A stretch of 15,295 nt of DNA from Actinobacteria bacterium UBA5182 (lineage in GTDB: Bacteria > Actinomycetota > UBA4738): positions 1-15,295 of the forward strand of contig DHWM01000093.1 in assembly GCA_002413185.1 (NCBI GenBank). Direction: 5' to 3'. The notes beneath the pieces are model-generated. The model worked only from the letters and a program-made list of their open reading frames with translations. It had not been told where the DNA came from and did no database searches. Position 1 is the stretch's first letter; every line of letters begins with the position of its first letter. The translations under genes were made by a program, and so were the position numbers. Shown here in pieces: positions 6,014-13,339 of the stretch.

Positions 6014-8242
6014 ATGACGCCGATCGCGCCCATGGATCCCGAGCGAACCGAACCCGACCCAGCGTCCCGCGACGACTCGCAGCCGTCACCCGTTCGGGAG
6101 GGGATGCCCGCACTGCCGGCGGACCTGGCCAGCAAGGTCCTGGCGGTCAAGGAAGGTGAGACGTTCCTCTACACCGACGTGGAGGGGAACATCGACGACC
6201 GCCGGGAGTACGGCCTCGGGCTCTACTACCGGGACACCCGCTTCCTGTCACATTTCCGGATGAGGGTGTCCGGGCGCGACCCGGTGCTGCTGTCTTCGTC
6301 CGCGGAGCGGGCCTACATGTCCTACGTGGACATGACGAACCCCGAGCTCGAGGACGGCGAGCGCCTGGTCGTGCCCCAACAGACGCTCAACATCCGCCGG
6401 GTCCGCGCCATCAACGGGCGCGTGTTCGAGCGCATCCGGATCAAGAACTACAACCCTCATCCGGTGGCGCTGTTGCTCTCCTTCTCCCTGGGCGCCGACT
6501 TCGCCGACATCTTCGAGGTCCGTGGACTTCGGCGTGAGGTCCACCGTGGACAGCCGGAGCGACCGCAGGTCGAAGGGCACCGGGCCGAGCTGGCTCACGT
6601 CGGCGAGGACGGGGTGACCCGGAAGACGGTGACGGAGTTCGACCCCCCGCCCGATCGACTGGACGTCGTCGGCGAGCGGATCGAGGCGGAGTTCGCGCTG
6701 GCCCTCCGGCCGCACGAGACCCGTCTGGTCACGTTGACCTTCGACCCTGTCATCGACGGGGTGCGGCCGATGACGCTGCCCTTCGACGCCGCGGTGCACC
6801 AGCTCCGGCGGTCCTATGAGGACTGGGAGCGGGACTGCACCAGCATCGTCACGGACAACGAGGTGTTCAACCAGCTGCTCACCCGGGGCCTCCGGGACCT
6901 CCGGGCGCTGTACATGCCCGTCGACGGAGGCGGGGTCATCGCCGCCGGGATCCCCTGGTACGTGGCCGTGTTCGGCCGCGACGCCCTGATCGCATCCCAT
7001 CAACTGCTCACGGTGAACCCCGACCCGGCCCGAGAGACGCTGAGGGTTCTGGCCGGCCTGCAGGGACAGAACGACGATCCCTGGAGGGACGAGGAGCCGG
7101 GCAAGATCCTGCACGAGATCCGCCGCGGCGAGCTGGCGGGCGCCGGCGAGGTCCCGTACACGCCCTACTACGGGTCGGTCGATTCGACGCCCTGGTTCGT
7201 TCTGCTGTTCGCCCAGTACTTCCGGTGGACGGGCGACGTGGAGTTCGCCAAGGAGCTGCTGCCGAACGTCCGGGCCGCCCTCGCCTGGATCGACGACTAC
7301 GGGGACATGGACGGTGACGGGTTCGTCGAATACCTGTGCCGGTCGCCTCGCGGCTCCAGGAATCACGGGTGGAAGGACTCCGAGGACTCGGTGGTCCACG
7401 AGGACGGGCGCCTCGCCACCGGGCCCATCGCCCTGGTCGAGGTCCAGGGCTACGTGTATCTGGCGAAGCAGCGTGCGTCCGACGTGTTCGAGGCCCTCGG
7501 CGATCACCGAACCGCCGGGCGGCTCCGAGAGGAGGCCGCCGAGCTCAAGGAGCGCTTCAACCGGGCCTTCTGGATGGAGGACGAGCGCTATTTCGCCGCC
7601 GCCCTCGACGGCGACAAGCACCAGGTGAAGACCGTCGTGTCGAACCCCGGTCACGGTCTGTACTGCGACATCATCGACCCAGACAAGGCCACGCATGTGG
7701 CCCGCCGGCTCCTTCAGCCCGACATGTTCAGCGGGTGGGGCATCCGGACCATGAGCAAGAGCGCCCTGCCCTACAACCCGATGAGCTATCACAACGGGTC
7801 CGTGTGGCCTCACGACAATGCGCTGATCGCGGCTGGCCTGAAGCGGTACGGGCACGTCAGGGCGACCAACCGGGTGGCCACAGCCATCTTCGACGCAGCC
7901 ATCCACGCCGACTACATGCGTCTGCCCGAGCTGTTCTGCGGGTTCACCCGCCGCACGCCGAACCAGCCGGTCGGCTATCCCGTGGCCTGCTCACCGCAGG
8001 CGTGGGCGGCCGGCGCCCCGCTTCTGATGCTCCAGGCCATCCTGGGAGTCTCGGCCCGAGCCGGCGTGAACATGCTGACGGTGAACAAGCCCCATCTCCC
8101 GGTGTGGCTGAACGAGGTGGAGCTGCGGAACCTTCGGGTCGGGCAGAGTTCGATCTCACTGGTGTTTCGCCGCGAGGGCGAGATCACCGGCTTCAGTCTC
8201 ATCGACCGGAGGGGCGACGTCCGGGTGGTGATGGAGGAGTAG
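6014..8242 (+). CDS. Glycogen-debranching-type enzyme (amylo-alpha-1,6-glucosidase family)
   Basis: A 742-residue protein with the two-part layout of bacterial amylo-alpha-1,6-glucosidase-like proteins. An N-terminal beta-rich glycogen-debranching domain (about residues 40-260) contains VKEGETFLYTDVEGNI and GLYYRDTRFLSHF. A C-terminal alpha/alpha-toroid glycoside hydrolase domain (about 285-715) contains GIPWYVAVFGRDALIAS (from G312), NHGWKDSED (450-458, acidic residues probably near the active site) and HNGSVWPHDNALIA (from H593). These are family signatures; the reaction, hydrolysis of alpha-1,6 branch links in glycogen or related glucans, is inferred from family. No signal peptide is visible, so it is probably cytoplasmic. 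The start is uncertain: ATG 6014 lacks a ribosome binding site, and residues 1-38 are Pro/acid-rich and not typical of the family, so ATG 6032 or 6104 are possible. Thirteen bases separate its stop from the convergent protease gene. Confidence 0.9.
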   Translation: MTPIAPMDPERTEPDPASRDDSQPSPVREGMPALPADLASKVLAVKEGETFLYTDVEGNIDDRREYGLGLYYRDTRFLSHFRMRVSGRDPVLLSSSAERAYMSYVDMTNPELEDGERLVVPQQTLNIRRVRAINGRVFERIRIKNYNPHPVALLLSFSLGADFADIFEVRGLRREVHRGQPERPQVEGHRAELAHVGEDGVTRKTVTEFDPPPDRLDVVGERIEAEFALALRPHETRLVTLTFDPVIDGVRPMTLPFDAAVHQLRRSYEDWERDCTSIVTDNEVFNQLLTRGLRDLRALYMPVDGGGVIAAGIPWYVAVFGRDALIASHQLLTVNPDPARETLRVLAGLQGQNDDPWRDEEPGKILHEIRRGELAGAGEVPYTPYYGSVDSTPWFVLLFAQYFRWTGDVEFAKELLPNVRAALAWIDDYGDMDGDGFVEYLCRSPRGSRNHGWKDSEDSVVHEDGRLATGPIALVEVQGYVYLAKQRASDVFEALGDHRTAGRLREEAAELKERFNRAFWMEDERYFAAALDGDKHQVKTVVSNPGHGLYCDIIDPDKATHVARRLLQPDMFSGWGIRTMSKSALPYNPMSYHNGSVWPHDNALIAAGLKRYGHVRATNRVATAIFDAAIHADYMRLPELFCGFTRRTPNQPVGYPVACSPQAWAAGAPLLMLQAILGVSARAGVNMLTVNKPHLPVWLNEVELRNLRVGQSSISLVFRREGEITGFSLIDRRGDVRVVMEE

Positions 8243-8255
8243 CCGCCCGGCCGGT

Positions 8256-9428
8256 TCAGCGGGTGCAATCCTGGGTGGAGACAGCGGCGAAGCGGCCTTC
8301 GGCCTCCCTGAGCATCTTCAGCACCTGGGGCGAGGACAGCGCATACCCGAGGTTGGGGTCGGTGGTGGAGGCGGCGAACACCACCCCTGCCACCTCGCCC
8401 TTCAACAGGACGAAGGGACCACCCGAGTTGCCGGGGCGCACGATGGCCTGCAGCTCGTACACGTCACGGGTCACCGTTCGCCGCCCGTAGATGTCCTTCC
8501 CGGTGGCGGCCAGGTCGCGCCGAACCGCCGCCGGTCCGTACATGAGCGGGCCGCCGCCGGGGAACCCCAGCACGACCCCCGGCGCTCCTCGCATCACGTC
8601 TTTCGGGTCCAGGGAGAGCGCGGGCCCGGGCGAGGTCTCCACGCGAAGGATGGCGACGTCCAGCTCGGGGTCGAACAGAACCGTGGTAGCCGGCAGGGTG
8701 TTGCCGTTCTGCTGCTGAACTTGGGGTGAGCGGACCCCCGCCACCACGTGGGCGTTGGTGATGACGTAGTTGGGCGCCGCCACGAACCCGCTTCCTTCCT
8801 GGATGGCCCCGCACGCCTGTCCCTCGATCCGCACGGTGCTCTCCTCGACCTGACGTGCAACGTCCGCCACCTGGCCGGAGGTTGGCCCCTTGACCGGGCC
8901 CGCCGGCGCGGGGGGAAGCCCCGCGAAGACCTCCGGGAACCCGAACCCGTTGAGGAACTGACGAACCTCGCCGAGCACGGCGGGCGGCTCTGGGAGGGCG
9001 GTGTCCAGCACCCGGATGATCCGGGAGCCCCGGATCTCCTCCGAGACCGGTGCGATCGGCCCGTTCACCAGGTTGAAGCCGATGAACCACGCCGTGAGCA
9101 GCACGGCCACCACGGCCACGAAGGAGCCTGCCACCGAGTCGACCGTTCGCAGCGCGCTGCGGCGGGCCAGCGCCCAGAACCTGGTCCCGATCATCCAGCC
9201 GATGGCGTCGCCGATCGCCGCCATCACCACGAGAACGATCAGGGCGATCCCCGACTGCCCGGCCGGAGAGTTCGACAGGCCGGCGATCGACGGGGCGATC
9301 AGGGCTCCGATGAGCAGACCGAGGATGAGCCCGATGTAGGCCGTGAGCTGGAGCGCGGCGCCTCGCCGGTATCCGTTGACGGCGGCCAGGACGACCAGGC
9401 CGATCAGGATCAGATCGAGCAGGTCCAC
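8256..9428 (-). CDS. MarP-like membrane serine protease (CvpA domain plus trypsin-like domain)
   Basis: The N-terminal part has about four hydrophobic helices with a CvpA-type layout (LLDLILIGLVVLAAVNGYRRG onward). A periplasmic-side trypsin-like domain follows. Numbered from the longer GTG start at 9467 (403 residues), the triad is His240 (TNAHVVAG), Asp270 (ELDVAIL) and Ser348 (RPGNSGGP). Cys219 and Cys401 lie where Mycobacterium tuberculosis MarP has its redox-sensitive disulfide, and the triad spacing agrees with that protein. RDVYELQA also matches MarP's RDVYTIRA region. MarP protects mycobacteria in acid and under oxidative stress; the same role here is inference. I chose GTG 9428 (390 residues) because family members begin right at the first membrane helix; the 13-residue hydrophilic extension from 9467 is atypical. 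Neither start has a Shine-Dalgarno sequence. Confidence 0.93.
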   Translation of the reverse strand: MDLLDLILIGLVVLAAVNGYRRGAALQLTAYIGLILGLLIGALIAPSIAGLSNSPAGQSGIALIVLVVMAAIGDAIGWMIGTRFWALARRSALRTVDSVAGSFVAVVAVLLTAWFIGFNLVNGPIAPVSEEIRGSRIIRVLDTALPEPPAVLGEVRQFLNGFGFPEVFAGLPPAPAGPVKGPTSGQVADVARQVEESTVRIEGQACGAIQEGSGFVAAPNYVITNAHVVAGVRSPQVQQQNGNTLPATTVLFDPELDVAILRVETSPGPALSLDPKDVMRGAPGVVLGFPGGGPLMYGPAAVRRDLAATGKDIYGRRTVTRDVYELQAIVRPGNSGGPFVLLKGEVAGVVFAASTTDPNLGYALSSPQVLKMLREAEGRFAAVSTQDCTR

Positions 9429-9475
9429 CGGCGTATGGTGACAGACGGAGGCCGAAGCTTCCGGCACCGCCTGGA

Positions 9476-9481
9476 TAAACT
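9476..9481 (+). promoter_or_regulatory. Candidate -10 box for a leaderless metallophosphoesterase transcript
   Basis: TAAACT at 9476-9481 fits a TAnnnT -10. If transcription starts at the G of the GTG start codon (9488), the box sits at exactly -12 to -7, as in leaderless messages, which are common in Actinomycetota. No Shine-Dalgarno sequence precedes the start, and the -35 region is weak. The divergent protease start is only 20 bp (GTG 9467) or 59 bp (GTG 9428) away, so the two promoters must overlap. Confidence 0.5.
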
Positions 9482-9487
9482 GGACCC

Positions 9488-10288
9488 GTGGTCACGATCG
9501 CCCACATCTCGGATCCCCATGTGGGTTCGCCCTACTTCGTTCCGAACCTCATGAACCGGGTCATCGTCGAGCTCAACCAGCTCGAGCCCGACATCGTCGT
9601 GTGCACCGGCGACCTCACCAACGAGGGCTATCGCAACGAGTACAAGAACTGGGTGGCCTATCGGGAACGGATCGCCGCGCCCATCGTCACGGTGCCGGGG
9701 AACCACGATGCCAGAAACGTCGGCTACCTCCACTTCGAGGATCTCATCGGGCCTCGCCACTGGTCGATGGACGTGCGGGGCGTCCGCATCGTCGGCGCGG
9801 ACTCGAGCGAACCCGACCTCAACGACGGCCAGATCGGGCGGGAGCGCTACGACTGGATCCGGGAGCAGTTCGCGGTGGACGCGGAGCTGAAGATCTTCGC
9901 CATCCACCATCACCTGCTGCCGGTTCCCGGCACAGGACGGGAGCGAAGCATCGTCAACGACGCGGGTGACCTTCTGGAGGTGCTCATCGACGCCGGGGTC
10001 AGGATGGTGCTCACCGGGCACAAGCACGTGCCGTACGTGTGGCGCCTGGAGAACATCTACATCGTGAACGCAGGGACCTGTTCGTCGCTGCGTCTTCGCG
10101 GCTACACGAAACCGTGTTACAACATCGTTGAGCTGGAGGGGGACGAGGTGAAGATCCACCGCAAGTTTCCCTTCGGCGGGCAGACCGTCCTGGCGCACTT
10201 CTCGCTGTCGAGTGGCGAGCAGTACCACCGGGAGCTGGAGGCGCTGATGCGAGACGTCCGCCCGAACGCGTCGTTGCCGCAGGAATAG
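9488..10288 (+). CDS. Calcineurin-like metallophosphoesterase
   Basis: A 266-residue dinuclear-metal phosphoesterase. All family metal-binding motifs are present in order: D9-x-H11 (HISDPHVG), G41-D42 (CTGDLTN), GNHD (71-74), the HHH run at 140-142 and GHKH (177-180). The set resembles the CpdA/Icc-like group often called cyclic-nucleotide phosphodiesterases, but that group has varied substrates and the name should not be taken as function. No signal peptide is seen. The GTG at 9488 gives the family N-terminus (VTIAHISDPH) and is probably leaderless. It lies 63 bp before the cDPG synthetase-like gene on the same strand, so a role in turnover of cDPG or 2,3-bisphosphoglycerate is an attractive but unproven inference; it could equally act on cyclic nucleotides or another phosphate ester. 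Confidence 0.92.
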   Translation: MVTIAHISDPHVGSPYFVPNLMNRVIVELNQLEPDIVVCTGDLTNEGYRNEYKNWVAYRERIAAPIVTVPGNHDARNVGYLHFEDLIGPRHWSMDVRGVRIVGADSSEPDLNDGQIGRERYDWIREQFAVDAELKIFAIHHHLLPVPGTGRERSIVNDAGDLLEVLIDAGVRMVLTGHKHVPYVWRLENIYIVNAGTCSSLRLRGYTKPCYNIVELEGDEVKIHRKFPFGGQTVLAHFSLSSGEQYHRELEALMRDVRPNASLPQE

Positions 10289-10351
10289 TCGCCACCGGGC
10301 GGTCCACCGGAGCGCCCACACCGAGGAGTCGGGGAAGCGGGGCGCCATCGG

Positions 10352-11704
10352 ATGAAGGTCATCGCGCTCGTCGACGGCGAACACTATCCGCCCGTCACCC
10401 TGTGGGGGATCGAAGAAGCCGACCGTCGCGGGTTCCACGTCGTGGCCGCGCTGGCCGTGGGTGGGACGGAGAAGCTGCGGGCGGACCGCGCGCTGGACCT
10501 CGAAGGCGTGACGGTCCTGCGCGGCGAACACGACACGGAGACAGCGCTGCGCAGGGCCATCGACGAATACGAGCCCGAGGGGGTCCTGGATCTCTCCGAC
10601 GAGCCGGTCCTGGGCTACCGGCGCCGGATGGAGCTCATTGCGGTGGTCCTTGCGCGGGGCATCGCGTACCTCGGGCCTGACTTCCGGTTCGACCCTCCCG
10701 TCACCGAGCCGGCCCTCCTCGTCCCCACCCTCGCCGTGATCGGAACCGGCAAGCGCGTGGCCAAGACCGCCATCGCCGGACACGTGGCCCGGCTGGCGGC
10801 GGCGAGCGGCGAACGCCCCTTCATCGTGGCGATGGGCCGGGGCGGGCCGGCGGAGCCGGAGACGGCCGGACCGGATGACGTGACGCTGGAGGCGCTCCTG
10901 GCACGAGTCGAACGAGGCGAGCACGCAGCCTCGGATTTCCTGGAGGACGCCCTGACCTCCGGTGTCCCCACGGTGGGGGCGCGCCGTTGCGGCGGGGGGT
11001 TGGCGGGCAGGCCGTTCGTCACCAATGTGGCCGAGGCGGCCGCCAGGGCGGTCGAAGGGGGAGCCGGTCTGGTGATCCTGGAGGGGAGCGGAGCCTCCGT
11101 TCCGACCGTCCCCTGGGACGCCGGCATCCTGGTCGCCCCGGCGAGCCTCCCCGTCGAATATCTCCAGGGCTACCTGGGACCGTTCCGGCTGTTGCTATCG
11201 GACCTTGCAGTCTTTATCATTGGTGCAGGCCCGTCCACCGGGCCGGACAACCTTTCCGCTCTCGAATCCCAAACTCGTCGGCTGCGCTCAGATATCCGGG
11301 TGGCCGTAGCGGAGCTTCAACCGGTGCCGCTCGGCGACGTGAGGGGTAAGGATGCGTTCCTTGCAACGACCGCACATCACGAATTGGCCGACAGGCTCGG
11401 CGAGCTGCTCGAACGTTCCGCGGGGTGCCGTGTGGTGAAGGTCTCCACGCGTCTGGCCGACCGGAGGGGGATCGAGGAGGATCTGGCGTCCGCGCCGCAT
11501 TTCGATGTCCTGCTGACCGAGCTCAAGGCGGCCGCGATCGACGTGGCGGCTCGCCGGGCCCTGGACAGGGGGGCGGAGGTGGTGTTCCTCGACAACCGGC
11601 CCAGGACGGTCGGCGGGGACGGGGACCTCGACGAGCTGCTGCGAGAGGTGGTCGGGCTGGCTCGAGTTCGGGGCCAGGACCGGACGGCCGGGACGACCGA
11701 TTGA
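10352..11704 (+). CDS. cpgS: Cyclic 2,3-diphosphoglycerate synthetase-like protein
   Basis: A 450-residue protein that I recognise as the family of cDPG synthetase from the methanogen Methanothermus fervidus (about 460 residues). That enzyme uses ATP to close 2,3-bisphosphoglycerate into the cyclic pyrophosphate cDPG. The N-terminal domain starts MKVIALVDGEHYPPVTLWGI, with the DGEHYP signature, and contains LDLSDEPVLGYRRRMELIA near residue 80. The nucleotide-binding domain begins at PTLAVIGTGKRVAKTAIAGH (P-loop-like GTGKRVAKT, 131-139); the residue before Lys-Thr is Ala137, not Gly. VILEGSGASVPTVPWDAG and a helical C-terminal domain follow. The gene symbol is borrowed from archaea. The ATG at 10352 has no clear Shine-Dalgarno sequence. 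The 2-phosphoglycerate kinase gene follows after 13 bp, which supports the assignment. cDPG activity in this organism is inference. Confidence 0.85.
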   Translation: MKVIALVDGEHYPPVTLWGIEEADRRGFHVVAALAVGGTEKLRADRALDLEGVTVLRGEHDTETALRRAIDEYEPEGVLDLSDEPVLGYRRRMELIAVVLARGIAYLGPDFRFDPPVTEPALLVPTLAVIGTGKRVAKTAIAGHVARLAAASGERPFIVAMGRGGPAEPETAGPDDVTLEALLARVERGEHAASDFLEDALTSGVPTVGARRCGGGLAGRPFVTNVAEAAARAVEGGAGLVILEGSGASVPTVPWDAGILVAPASLPVEYLQGYLGPFRLLLSDLAVFIIGAGPSTGPDNLSALESQTRRLRSDIRVAVAELQPVPLGDVRGKDAFLATTAHHELADRLGELLERSAGCRVVKVSTRLADRRGIEEDLASAPHFDVLLTELKAAAIDVAARRALDRGAEVVFLDNRPRTVGGDGDLDELLREVVGLARVRGQDRTAGTTD

Positions 11705-11717
11705 GCGAGCGAGTGGA

Positions 11718-12677
11718 ATGAACAACGGCAAGGTCATCGTCATCTCGGACCGGGAACCCGGGCTCCCGTATTCCAAGGGGCTCCGGGCCTCCGAGCTCAT
11801 GGTGACGGGCCTCTCTCCCTATCGCGCGTATCAGGTGGCGGAGGAGCTGGAGGAGCGGCTTCATCGCCGGGGCGTCCCCAGCGTGACCAGGCAGGAGCTC
11901 GACGACCTCACGGTCGACGTGCTGACCGACCTCTCCGGCGAGCGGTATGCCACCAACTTCCTGCGGTGGCAGGAGATCGCCCGGCTGGACGTGCCGCTGG
12001 TCGTTCTGATCGGCGGCGCCACGGGGGTCGGCAAGTCCACCATCGCCACGCAGCTGGCGGTGCGACTGGGGATCGTGCGCGTCGTCGCCACCGATTCCAT
12101 CCGGGAGGTCATGCGGGCCCTGTTCACACCGGAGCTGATGCCCACCCTGCACACGTCCTCGTTCGAGGCGGACTCGGCCCTGCGGGAGCCGCCTCCCCGG
12201 CCGGTGGACAAGGTGATCGTCGGGTTCCGCGAGCAGACCACCGCCGTCGCCGTCGGGGTGCACGCGCTGGTCGAGCGGGCCGCGGTCGAAGGGACCAGCG
12301 TGGTCGTCGAAGGGGCGCACGCCGTCCCGGGATTCGTCGACCTCACGCCCTATCAGGAGCGCGTGCTGGCGGTACCCGTGGTCCTCACCGTCGAGGACGA
12401 GGATCTGCACCGGAGCCACTTCGTGGTTCGGTCCATGGATGCGTCGTCGCGGCCGTTCGAGCGGTATCAGAGAGGTTTCGCCAACATCCGACGGGTGCAG
12501 AAATACATCAAGAGCCAGGCGCTCTCGCACAACGTCCCGGTGATTCCGAATTACAGCCTGGACCAGGCGCTCTCGGCGATCATCGACCTGGTCGTCGAGA
12601 AGGCAACCGGCGCCATGCGCGCCGACGCGAAACAGCGCCATCCCGTCAAACGAGAAGTGGAGGCCACCGCACCATGA
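11718..12677 (+). CDS. 2-phosphoglycerate kinase-like protein
   Basis: A 319-residue P-loop kinase matching the 2-phosphoglycerate kinase family of methanogens (about 300 residues), which makes 2,3-bisphosphoglycerate from 2-phosphoglycerate and ATP. Residues 1-90 form a helical N-terminal domain (KGLRASELMVTGLSPYRAY is a family signature, akin to an ATP-cone-like segment). The Walker A motif is GATGVGKS (100-107) within VVLIGGATGVGKSTIA. ATDSIREVMRALFTPELMP and TLHTSSFEA follow, which are distinctive of this family; VVEGAHAVPGF is the Walker B-like region. The C-terminal NIRRVQKYIKSQA helix is also family-like. The ATG at 11718 follows cDPG synthetase-like by 13 bp. The stop overlaps the start of the transaldolase gene by 4 bp (ATGA), so the three are cotranscribed. 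The substrate could also serve 2,3-bisphosphoglycerate-dependent mutase; see findings. Confidence 0.85.
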   Translation: MNNGKVIVISDREPGLPYSKGLRASELMVTGLSPYRAYQVAEELEERLHRRGVPSVTRQELDDLTVDVLTDLSGERYATNFLRWQEIARLDVPLVVLIGGATGVGKSTIATQLAVRLGIVRVVATDSIREVMRALFTPELMPTLHTSSFEADSALREPPPRPVDKVIVGFREQTTAVAVGVHALVERAAVEGTSVVVEGAHAVPGFVDLTPYQERVLAVPVVLTVEDEDLHRSHFVVRSMDASSRPFERYQRGFANIRRVQKYIKSQALSHNVPVIPNYSLDQALSAIIDLVVEKATGAMRADAKQRHPVKREVEATAP

Positions 12678-13339
12678 AGCTGTTCCTGGACACCGCGAAC
12701 CTGGAGGAGATCCGGGCCATCAAGAGGTGGGGGGTCCTCTCGGGCTGCACCACCAATCCCTCGTTGCTGGCGAAGGAGCACAGCGACTGGGAGGTGCAGA
12801 TGAAGGAGGTCTGCGCCGAAGTGGACGGGCCGGTGTCGCTCGAGACCACCGAGAAGTCGGCCGAGGCCATCTACGAGGAGGGCATGAAGCTGGCCGGTGT
12901 GGCCCCGAACGCCGTGGTGAAGGTGGTCATGACCCCCGACGGTCTCGAGGCGGGGAAGCGCCTGGTGGAACAAGACGTGCCGGTCAACGTCACGCTGACG
13001 TTCTCGCCGGCCCAGGCCATCCTGGCCGCGGAGATCGGTGCCACCTACGTGTCGCCGTTCCTGGGACGGCTGGACGACGCCGGCGCCGACGGGATGCACG
13101 TCCTGCGGGACATCTGCGAGATCTTCGAGGTGCAGGGCTACCAGACCCAGGTCCTGGCGGCGTCGCTTCGTCACCCGATGCACGTTGTGGAGGCGGCGCT
13201 CTCGGGCGCCGACGTCGCCACGATGCCCTACGACGTCTTCACGTTGCTGGTGAAGCATCCCTTGACCGACCTGGGACTCGAGAAGTTCGACAACGATTGG
13301 AAGAAGCTCCAGAAGGAGCTCAAGGAAGGAGCACGGTAG
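12674..13339 (+). CDS. Transaldolase / fructose-6-phosphate aldolase-like (TalC family)
   Basis: A 221-residue short transaldolase. It starts MKLFLDTANLEEIRAIKRWG, followed by SGCTTNPSLLAKE, the classic family N-terminus. The Schiff-base lysine is K83 in NAVVKVVMTPDGL, equivalent to K85 of E. coli FSA; most relatives read KIP or KVP here whereas this protein reads KVV. NVTLTFSPAQAILAAEIGATYVSPFLGRLDD is the conserved core. Family members transfer dihydroxyacetone units between sugar phosphates (pentose phosphate pathway) or cleave fructose 6-phosphate; which of the two applies cannot be told from sequence. The ATG at 12674 overlaps the kinase stop (ATGA), and its stop TAG shares a G with the GTG start of rho. 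It is thus the bridge between the phosphoglycerate pair and rho. Confidence 0.93.
   Translation: MKLFLDTANLEEIRAIKRWGVLSGCTTNPSLLAKEHSDWEVQMKEVCAEVDGPVSLETTEKSAEAIYEEGMKLAGVAPNAVVKVVMTPDGLEAGKRLVEQDVPVNVTLTFSPAQAILAAEIGATYVSPFLGRLDDAGADGMHVLRDICEIFEVQGYQTQVLAASLRHPMHVVEAALSGADVATMPYDVFTLLVKHPLTDLGLEKFDNDWKKLQKELKEGAR

Noticed and set aside
6248..7906. A 552-codon minus-strand open frame opposite the debranching enzyme
   Set aside because: Antisense shadow with no domain and valine/arginine/glycine-rich composition typical of reverse frames of GC-rich genes.
8748..9554. A 268-codon plus-strand open frame opposite the MarP-like protease
   Set aside because: Charged, repetitive, domain-free translation opposite a protease with a complete catalytic triad.
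10296..10316. Inverted repeat gggcg...cgccc between the metallophosphoesterase and cDPG synthetase-like genes as a terminator
   Set aside because: Stem is only about 5 bp and there is no T-tract, so it does not support separating the two genes into different transcripts.
9410..10924. A 504-codon minus-strand open frame across metallophosphoesterase and cDPG synthetase-like genes
   Set aside because: It spans two well-supported plus-strand genes and their gap, and has no recognisable domain or ribosome binding site.
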